Shown one piece after another: positions 36,406-41,408 of a stretch of 41,408 nucleotides of DNA (positions are counted from its first letter, which is position 1; every line of letters starts with the position of its first letter). Made by a program: the position numbers and the translations under genes. The notes beneath the pieces were generated by a model. It made no database searches. It was not told the DNA's origin and saw only the letters and a list, made by a program, of their open reading frames with translations. The DNA lies in assembly GCA_017509605.1 (NCBI GenBank), contig JAFWPH010000072.1:1-41408 (forward strand), written 5' to 3'. Source of the stretch: Bacteroidaceae bacterium. Its GTDB lineage: Bacteria > Bacteroidota > Bacteroidia > Bacteroidales > Bacteroidaceae.

Positions 36406-37467
36406 ATGAAACGTAGTTCTATCATCTTACTTATTTGTTGCGTATGTATTGCCACGGTACTCATTTACGGCATCAACGCACTGAAATCATGCTCGAAAGA
36501 GAACGGTTCAACTAACGAGTACAAGGGAGTGCCTTTGGTCATTCTCGACACCGACATCGGGTCATCTACCGACGACCTCTTCGCCATGGAGATGCTTTAC
36601 CGATACGCCGACCAGGGCCGTTGCCAACTGCTTGGCGTTGTGGTGGACCGCGAGAATGTGGAAAACGCCGCCCTTGCCGATGTGATGAACACCTATTTCG
36701 GACATCCCGATGTACCCATCGGATTGGTGCGCGACGGGATCAAAAATCCCCACATCTTTACGGACTACAGGTTTGTGGCCGACCTCAAGGATGCCAACGG
36801 AGAAGACATGTTTGAACGCACCATCAAGGACTACTCCACCCTGCCCGATGGCTACAAGCTCTATCGCCGACTCCTTGCCGATCAGCCCGACAAGAGCGTC
36901 AGCATCGTCTCCATCGGTTTTCTCACTTGTCTGGCTCAGCTTTTAGAGTCTGGCTCCGACGAATATTCATCATTGAATGGTGTAGAGTTGGTGCGAAAAA
37001 AGGTGAGATGCATATATATCATGGGCGGTGCTTTCAATGTCGTAGCGGAGTCAGAGTACAATCTCGGTCAGGGGATGGAGTTTGCGAAGACCTTTTTCCG
37101 CCTCTGGCCCACAGACGTTGACATGATGTTCTCGCCCAGCGAAGTGGGAATCCAAGTGGATTATAAACCGGAGCAGGTCATCTCCGACATTTCATGGACT
37201 GACCGCCATCCCATCAAGCAGGTCTATCTGATGGACAACTATGACGACCCAGGGCAGAGGATGTGGGATGCGCTGCCCGTGATGCAAGCCATCGAGGGCG
37301 ACTCGCTCTTTAACCTGAGTGAGCGCGGTTTCGTCAGCATCGGCGACAAGGCTATCACCACCTTCACACCTTCCCCCTCGGGCAACAGCCGATATCAGGA
37401 ATATGGCGACAGTGCATGGGTGGAGAGCATGCTGGATTATATCCGCGACATGAATAAAATCCATTGA
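36406..37467 (+). CDS. nucleoside hydrolase-like protein, membrane-anchored or exported
   Basis: A 353-residue protein of the inosine-uridine nucleoside N-ribohydrolase family, which cleaves the N-glycosidic bond of nucleosides. The calcium-binding motif is VILDTDIGSSTDDLFAMEML (Asp48, Asp50, Asp56, Asp57), a normal variant of DTDxGxDDA. An N-terminal hydrophobic segment (about 6-24) with cysteines at 11, 12, 14 and 29 indicates export or a membrane anchor, unlike the cytoplasmic enzymes. Further family features are YIMGGAFNV and EFAKTFF. A remnant of a close paralogue lies upstream. Bacteroidales often have such exported nucleoside hydrolases next to glycosidases. Confidence 0.85.
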   Translation: MKRSSIILLICCVCIATVLIYGINALKSCSKENGSTNEYKGVPLVILDTDIGSSTDDLFAMEMLYRYADQGRCQLLGVVVDRENVENAALADVMNTYFGHPDVPIGLVRDGIKNPHIFTDYRFVADLKDANGEDMFERTIKDYSTLPDGYKLYRRLLADQPDKSVSIVSIGFLTCLAQLLESGSDEYSSLNGVELVRKKVRCIYIMGGAFNVVAESEYNLGQGMEFAKTFFRLWPTDVDMMFSPSEVGIQVDYKPEQVISDISWTDRHPIKQVYLMDNYDDPGQRMWDALPVMQAIEGDSLFNLSERGFVSIGDKAITTFTPSPSGNSRYQEYGDSAWVESMLDYIRDMNKIH

Positions 37468-37659
37468 CATTAGCTAAAGTAACACTTTAACAAATACTCA
37501 CAAGTTACTCATTATTAGTAATTATTCATGAGATTTTACAAAAACATTAGTAAAGATACTGAAAGCATCTGTTTTTGGAATCCGTAGGTCGGAACGAGTT
37601 GCGGCAAGTGCGTCCAAAGTAAAAAAGGAAGATCGGTTCGGACTTTTTTCTTGATGTTG

Positions 37660-37691
37660 TTTGCTACTCTCAAGATAATTTCATAACTTTG
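37660..37691 (+). promoter_or_regulatory. Bacteroidetes-type promoter
   Basis: TTTG at 37660-37663 and TAACTTTG at 37684-37691 are 20 bp apart, a consensus match. The only thing downstream is a short hairpin-rich segment ending in a terminator. Confidence 0.65.
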
Positions 37692-37694
37692 CAT

Positions 37695-37775
37695 GTGTTC
37701 TTTCAATAGAAAGAATACTACCAAAAAGAATAATTTTAAGAAGGGCTGCTCGTGAGAGTGGCCCTTCTGTTTTCA
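37695..37775 (+). ncRNA. candidate small RNA with own promoter and terminator
   Basis: About 80 nt between a consensus promoter and a terminator. It contains a perfect hairpin TTCTTTC-AATA-GAAAGAA (37698-37715), an A-rich unpaired stretch and the terminator stem. A 20-codon frame from ATG 37693 ends in the terminator, but it would be nearly leaderless, so an RNA product is more likely. No known RNA family was recognised. Confidence 0.4.
37739..37772 (+). terminator. intrinsic terminator
   Basis: AGAAGGGC (37739-37746) pairs perfectly with GCCCTTCT (37761-37768). An inner stem CTC-GTGA-GAG closes on a GNRA-type loop, as in the terminator at 329-363. A T-rich tail follows. Confidence 0.75.
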
Positions 37776-37989
37776 TAAGTTTGTGTGTGATTAGTATCGT
37801 TTAACGATAGAGCAATAAATGATAGAGGAAAGGTACATCATATTAAATCTAAATCCAATTATTTACACTCTTTCAACAATGAATTCATGGGAAAAAAACT
37901 ATATCAAAGTGTGCCAATAAAAGTCATAAATTTTGTATCTTTGCCGTATAAAATTGCTACGAAGATACCTGCAAACAAGCAAAAAAAAG

Positions 37990-38130
37990 ATGGCAGATGC
38001 ACAGACCTATGGGGCACAGAACGAAGCGTATAAGGGAGAGAGGGAACGAAAAACACCGAAAGCCGTTTATTTACAAGGGGTTGCGAGGGTTGAGGCTATA
38101 AGGGCAACACAAAACGAAACGTTTACATAG
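37990..38130 (+). CDS. possible small basic protein, unrecognised
   Basis: A 46-codon frame from ATG 37990 begins MADAQTYGAQNEAYKGERER. It is preceded by a -7-like TATCTTTG at 37936-37943 but has no clear -33 box. It belongs to no family I know and may be chance. It lies at the left border of a repeat-rich, gene-poor stretch. Confidence 0.25.
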   Translation: MADAQTYGAQNEAYKGERERKTPKAVYLQGVARVEAIRATQNETFT

Positions 38131-38300
38131 GCTTACATTTGGTTTACGTCTGAGGGCTTTTCGTTTACGTCCGTGGGACGATAGATTTACGCACAGAGGG
38201 CTGCACGTTTACGCGTGTGGCCTTTTTTGTTTGTGTGTGGGTAAATCCTTTGTATGTGGGCGTTTAGCGCGTCTGTGGGCTTTATATTGCGTCCACGTTT
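38120..38300. repeat. degenerate GTTTACG direct repeats
   Basis: At least four units of about 21-23 bp start with GTTTACG or GATTTACG (near 38142, 38163, 38184 and 38206) and continue with a G-rich part such as TCTGAGGGC, TCCGTGGGA or CACAGAGGGC. Weaker units continue on both sides (GTTTACATAGG at 38121, GTTTAGCGCGTCTGTGGGC near 38262). No protein frame explains the pattern. Confidence 0.55.
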
Positions 38301-38388
38301 GAACGGTGTTCTGATGGCATTAGAAGGCGGTGGGTCTGGAAAAGTCCGTGTTCCAGTCCCAGGAGGTAAAAATGGCGAAAAATGAGGG

Positions 38389-38448
38389 GTGGGAGGACAG
38401 GTGGAGGGACAAAGTGGAGGGACAATTTTGAAAAACTGGAGGGACAAA
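38389..38448. repeat. TGGAGGGACAA iterated motif
   Basis: GTGGAGGGACAA occurs at 38401-38412 and 38414-38425, TGGAGGGACAA at 38437-38447, and a looser copy GTGGGAGGACAG just before (38389-38400). Spacing is 13 bp and then 22 bp. A minus-strand frame through this region has proline-rich, low-complexity composition and is not taken as a gene. Confidence 0.65.
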
Positions 38449-38641
38449 ACTCTTGCCCACGCATACCGTGTGAGGGGGGGGCAACGAGCCAAAAAAACGG
38501 AGTAAAGTATAGGAAACTGACACTTTCGGTGCAACTTTTTCAGGGGTGCATCATGCCGCAAAGCCCCATAAATAGCGGCTTTTGTGTGCTTTTGTGTCGT
38601 TTATAGGTGGGGGGGACACCCCTCATGGGGTATCAGGGACG

Positions 38642-39166
38642 CTATTGAAGTTGTGAGATGTACAACCCCCGCAGGTCTTTGACACGGGAAAGTATATCAG
38701 GATATTCTTGGATGAATGGCAACTTAGACACGTCTTCAAGGTTTTCCACAAGATAATGAAGTCTTTTGATACGAGCAGATGGACGTTTGTATGATGCTAA
38801 AACACCATCCCAATAATCTTTATAAGAGTTAAGGACGCTTTCGGCTATTTTATATTTGTCTATCGTATTTGTATGCCAATTCAAAACATCTCGAATATCT
38901 TTATCGGTTAATTCCTTATCACACGCACCAGAATAATACTCAATTCTACAAAATCTGAATGCAACACGAAAAGAATAATCATTGGGGGAATACTTACCGA
39001 GCTCTTCTCTTGCGTTCTCATATTCGGTTAGATTATTCTGAAAGGAGTAGAACTCCGAAGAATCCACAAGGTCGTTATAAGCGGCAATATAACGTAGAAC
39101 TACCCAAATATTATGCTTTCTATTTCTTCGATCTTCTTTTTTATAAAGTAATTCTCTATTCCACAT
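38642..39166 (-). CDS. hypothetical protein
   Basis: A 174-residue helical, strongly charged protein without signal peptide or membrane segment. It begins MWNRELLYKKEDRRNRKHN and contains YIAAYNDLVDSSEFYSFQNN. I recognise no family. It lies 38 bp downstream of the prophage repressor on the same strand, so it is probably the last gene of the leftward lysogenic transcript. In that position phages often carry lysogenic-conversion or immunity genes, but nothing in the sequence proves such a role. Confidence 0.6.
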   Translation of the reverse strand: MWNRELLYKKEDRRNRKHNIWVVLRYIAAYNDLVDSSEFYSFQNNLTEYENAREELGKYSPNDYSFRVAFRFCRIEYYSGACDKELTDKDIRDVLNWHTNTIDKYKIAESVLNSYKDYWDGVLASYKRPSARIKRLHYLVENLEDVSKLPFIQEYPDILSRVKDLRGLYISQLQ

Positions 39167-39204
39167 ATTACACTATTTTTCCTTTTCATTGATAATGACC
39201 TTAA

Positions 39205-39717
39205 TCACCCTACATTTGCAATGTCGGAACTCTGGGCATGACCAGCATTGTCCCCCTTACGGCGTTCAAGTTCTTCATTACGAGCCTTGAGACGCCCTAT
39301 TTCTTCAGCTTGTTCTTTAATAGTATCAAGAAGTTGTGTTATAATAGGAATTTGCTCATCTTTTGTGCCAGTCTCTTTGGTGACAGTTTTATCAGATTTT
39401 GAATATGGGGGTGTAGTTTCAAGGTTTTCTTGCACCCAAATTGGTTGTTTTTCAGATTCATCTCTGAATATGGGACCTCTACTCATCAAAATCCAATCTG
39501 GTGATACATTCCAAAAATCACAAAGTATGGCAATCATATCGACTCCCGCCTTCATCCTGTCATTCAGAATTTCTGAAAACTTTGCGGGCTTGACGTTAAG
39601 AGACTCAGCCAATGATGTCTTTGTTAGTGACTTTTCCTCTTTTAACAAGGCATATACAGCACGGATAAACCGGCTCTGTATCTCATCTTTTGTTAAGATT
39701 TTCTGAAAAATTTCCAT
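39205..39717 (-). CDS. prophage repressor with N-terminal HTH
   Basis: A 170-residue protein with a Cro/C1-like helix-turn-helix (about 30-80: SLAESLNVKPAKFSEILNDR, then FWNVSPDWIL). A polar linker (about 85-120) and a C-terminal coiled coil (about 130-152, IKEQAEEIGRLKARNEELER), probably for oligomerisation, follow. No LexA-type peptidase domain is present. It points away from the early genes, and a perfect palindrome between the boxes of the opposing promoter is the likely binding site. It takes the place of the Mu c repressor. Confidence 0.8.
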   Translation of the reverse strand: MEIFQKILTKDEIQSRFIRAVYALLKEEKSLTKTSLAESLNVKPAKFSEILNDRMKAGVDMIAILCDFWNVSPDWILMSRGPIFRDESEKQPIWVQENLETTPPYSKSDKTVTKETGTKDEQIPIITQLLDTIKEQAEEIGRLKARNEELERRKGDNAGHAQSSDIANVG

Positions 39718-39744
39718 TTTGACTACATTTTTTCTGAATTTAAT

Positions 39745-39775
39745 TTTGCAGGTTTACAGAAATTCTGTATCTTTG
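39745..39775 (+). promoter_or_regulatory. early prophage promoter with palindromic operator
   Basis: TTTG at 39745-39748 and TATCTTTG at 39768-39775, 19 bp apart, form a consensus promoter for the rightward early genes. Between them lies the perfect palindrome TACAGAAATTCTGTA (39755-39769), which overlaps the -7 box. Related half-sites TTTTCTGAA and TTTCTGAATT occur near 39700 and 39731, inside or just before the repressor start. A bound repressor would block polymerase. Confidence 0.7.
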
Positions 39776-39862
39776 CAGCGTCATTCATTCGTGAACGGCG
39801 CGCCAAAGTTACGAAAATTTGGTGAGAAAAACGAATTACGGACTATAAAAAAGGTATTGTTT

Positions 39863-40315
39863 ATGTTACAGAGTGAATTTGAGGAGCGTATAGGTCGCAA
39901 GGTTACGACCGAGGAGTATGTGGAAGCCAACGCCATGTATATGGCCGCCGGTAAGCTTGACAAAGACGAGTTCTGCAGTGAATGGCTAAAGATTGGCTCG
40001 TCGAAGTTGGTGCAGTGCCTGTTCGAGGCAGCCCACCGGAAGGATCAGGACCTGCAGGAGCAGCAATTGGGACTGAAAGAGGGTCAGGAGATAATTAGCG
40101 ATGCCGCCGATGCCATGCTGGAGATATTGGATCTCGTCATTGAGGCAAGAGACAAGTCAGAAGGTGAATACAGTGCAATAGATGCGATAGGAGTCAAGCT
40201 GGACAAGAAAATCGCATGGCTTATAGGACGCGGTGAAACAACAAAGCGTAAGGTACGCAAAGGTATTGCAATGTCACCTGAAGATGCAGATTATATCATC
40301 AACAACCTAAAATAA
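39863..40315 (+). CDS. prophage early protein, function unknown
   Basis: A 150-residue helical protein. The frame is open from 39719, but those upstream codons overlap the promoter and operator, so ATG 39863 is chosen. It begins MLQSEFEERIGRKVTTEEYV and ends RKVRKGIAMSPEDADYIINN. It has no recognised domain. It lies first in the rightward early operon, 7 bp before the next gene. Confidence 0.65.
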   Translation: MLQSEFEERIGRKVTTEEYVEANAMYMAAGKLDKDEFCSEWLKIGSSKLVQCLFEAAHRKDQDLQEQQLGLKEGQEIISDAADAMLEILDLVIEARDKSEGEYSAIDAIGVKLDKKIAWLIGRGETTKRKVRKGIAMSPEDADYIINNLK

Positions 40316-40322
40316 CTATTAA

Positions 40323-40730
40323 ATGATTATGGTAAAGCGAAGCAGCGCCCGTGTGATCAAGGTGTCGGGCGAGAGCAAGAAGAAGCTGGCTGAGATGTTC
40401 GGCTGCAGTGACAGGATGGTCTATAAGGCCTTGTGCTTTGAGTGTGATACGCCATTGGCGCGTAGGATCCGTAGCGTGGCGCGTTGCGACATGGGCGGCT
40501 GGATCGAGGCGAGCGTGGCGGAGGAGGAGATCTTCTACGACACGGTGGAGGATGGCGGCCGTTTCTTGCGGCAGTATTTCGGCAACGGTGCTGTATTGGA
40601 GATCAACATGACGACTGGGGATGGAGCTGTATGGTTCAGGGGTCAGTTGATGAAGCGTTATCCAGACTCTCCGTTGAAGTTGGTTCCTGTGATGCAGGAT
40701 TACGCGCGTGGGTTAAGATTTAAGAGTTAA
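40323..40730 (+). CDS. small Ner-like DNA-binding protein
   Basis: A 135-residue protein with an N-terminal helix-turn-helix-like segment (VSGESKKKLAEMFGCSDRMV, then YKALCF) followed by TPLARRIRSVA. A small C-terminal part (DGGRFLRQYFGNGAVLEINM) has no known function. ATG 40323 and 40329 are both possible. Its position between repressor and transposase corresponds to Ner of phage Mu, which turns early transcription down. This assignment rests on position and HTH only. Confidence 0.6.
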   Translation: MIMVKRSSARVIKVSGESKKKLAEMFGCSDRMVYKALCFECDTPLARRIRSVARCDMGGWIEASVAEEEIFYDTVEDGGRFLRQYFGNGAVLEINMTTGDGAVWFRGQLMKRYPDSPLKLVPVMQDYARGLRFKS

Positions 40731-40764
40731 GAAAATTAGGTGGAGTATAAGTAAGGGCAGTTCT

Positions 40765-40947
40765 TTGTTATTGGGCACGCTTTTGCTGTCTATATCTCTT
40801 TTGTTTTTGAGTTCGTCGAGCATCGCAGGAGCAGTTGTCGGCTTGTTGCTGCTTATGTTATCTGTGTTGCTGTTCCGTTACTCAGAGTCGTCGCGTTATA
40901 CTCAGGATGAGAAGCGTGGCAGGAGTAACAGGAACCGGCTTCGTTGA
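40765..40947 (+). CDS. small membrane protein, start uncertain
   Basis: A frame of about 60 codons with two hydrophobic segments (LLGTLLLSISLLFLSSS and IAGAVVGLLLLMLSVLLF) and a basic, polar C-terminus (QDEKRGRSNRNRLR). There is no ATG: the stop upstream is at 40714, and the only candidate starts are TTG 40765 or rarer codons such as ATT 40735, which would add KGSS and a few basic residues. Its place between two phage early genes and its clean hydrophobic pattern suggest it is real. Confidence 0.45.
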   Translation: MLLGTLLLSISLLFLSSSSIAGAVVGLLLLMLSVLLFRYSESSRYTQDEKRGRSNRNRLR

Positions 40948-40982
40948 TTGTTTAGATGTCGATGTAATAGAGTGAGCGTGTT

Positions 40983-41408
40983 ATGGAGTATTACGGAAAC
41001 AGGTGGTGCATAAGTGCCCGTGAATTGGTGGATGGTGGCGTTGTTAGCCAATCCAACTACCAGAAGATGGCGAGCCGTGGACGCATCGACGTGGTGCGTC
41101 GCGGTGGTGGTGCATCCGGTCAGTATGCTCTTGTTGCGGTTGAAAGTCTTCCGCGCACCTATAAGGCCAGGGTCGAAGAGCTCTTTCCCAACGCCAAACT
41201 TACTCATCTTGTGTGCTGGGTGCGCAGCAACTACGAGACCGATCAGTCAGCGGTGGCATTTTTCCATAGCAGGGAGCAAGCAGGTCTTGACCTGCCTCCT
41301 GAGAAGATCAAGGAATATGTGGTGAACGCCAGTGTACTGAACTGCTGCATCCGCTTGTATGAGCGTGCGGCAACAGCCCAAAAGCTGTTTGGCGGCAAAT
41401 ACAACTGG
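40983..41408 (+). CDS. putative Mu-like DDE transposase, N-terminal part
   Basis: 142 codons from ATG 40983, still open at the window end. The N-terminus (WCISARELVDGGVVSQSNYQ, then RIDVVRRGGG, then ESLPRTYKARVEELFP) has the pattern of the DNA-binding region that precedes the DDE domain in transposases of Bacteroidetes Mu-like phages. The catalytic part lies beyond the window, so the call depends on this region and on gene order. It would insert the phage and drive replicative transposition. Confidence 0.6.
   Translation, partial: MEYYGNRWCISARELVDGGVVSQSNYQKMASRGRIDVVRRGGGASGQYALVAVESLPRTYKARVEELFPNAKLTHLVCWVRSNYETDQSAVAFFHSREQAGLDLPPEKIKEYVVNASVLNCCIRLYERAATAQKLFGGKYNW

Larger units (their letters stand above)
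38642..41408. mobile_element. left part of a Mu-like transposable prophage (left border uncertain)
   Basis: The gene order is that of the left end of Mu-like phages: leftward repressor, divergent early promoter, small DNA-binding (Ner-like) protein, then a large transposase gene running off the window. The left border could lie at 38642 or anywhere back to about 38000. No phage end sequence or 5-bp target duplication can be defined without the right end. Confidence 0.6.

Noticed and set aside
37536..37724. Minus-strand 62-codon frame that looked like a transposase scrap
   Set aside because: No motif could be assigned, and it runs antisense across the candidate small-RNA promoter. Not enough to call it.
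38120..38300. Possible CRISPR array
   Set aside because: Units are too short and too variable, there are no spacers of constant length, and no cas gene is present.
38187..38561. Minus-strand frame through the repeat-rich gap
   Set aside because: Proline- and cysteine-rich, low-complexity translation caused by the GTTTACG and TGGAGGGACAA repeats. No ribosome binding site and no homology recognised.

Overview
The window looks like a chromosomal segment of a Bacteroidales bacterium, most probably Prevotellaceae. The evidence is the style of the proteins: secreted glycosidases with Prevotella-type C-terminal 'DLNGRR' tails, a System II cytochrome c maturation pair, a GlnRS and an NhaA. Many genes also carry the Bacteroidetes promoter signature (-7 TAnnTTTG, usually with a TTTG-like -33 box 19-20 bp upstream). 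No rRNA, tRNA or CRISPR array was seen. All calls come from reading the sequence; no database search was run.

Layout. 1-442: the start of an unknown gene on the minus strand, then a promoter-hairpin-terminator unit that looks like a small RNA. 443-6555 (minus): housekeeping genes for 5-formyl-THF cyclo-ligase, an S41 protease and dCMP deaminase, then a small lipoprotein, an M3 oligopeptidase and a Crp/Fnr regulator. 6719-14036 (minus): an S9 peptidase, a frame-broken secreted protein and a large multidomain GH97 glycosidase. 14148-18716 (plus): an intergenic region with two inverted repeats, then a membrane-spanning regulator-like protein and an outer-membrane beta-barrel protein, apparently one operon.

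18759-27983 (plus) is the most unusual part. It is a carbohydrate locus built from repeated pieces: two paralogous lipoproteins of unknown function, a GH43-CBM enzyme, and a 1911-residue fusion of GH95 (fucosidase-type), two near-identical beta-sandwich repeats, a CE1-like esterase and C-terminal modules. Three eroded 3' fragments (two from the lipoprotein family, one from the GH43 family) lie between the intact genes, so the array seems to have grown by tandem duplication and then decayed. No SusC/SusD pair is visible.

28093-35949: a frame-broken small membrane protein, NhaA, GlnRS, a WaaP/InaA-like kinase, CcsA and ResB-like proteins, a DUF169 protein and a HAD phosphatase. 36100-37467: a second eroded locus, consisting of the tail of a nucleoside hydrolase, the first 60 codons of a GH51 arabinofuranosidase and an intact nucleoside hydrolase. 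37468-38641 has no convincing gene, but holds a second small-RNA-like unit and two families of short direct repeats.

38642-41408 looks like the left end of a Mu-like transposable prophage. A leftward repressor faces rightward early genes across a promoter with a perfect 15-bp palindrome between its -33 and -7 boxes. A small Ner-like protein, a small membrane protein and the N-terminal part of a putative DDE transposase follow, the last cut by the window edge.
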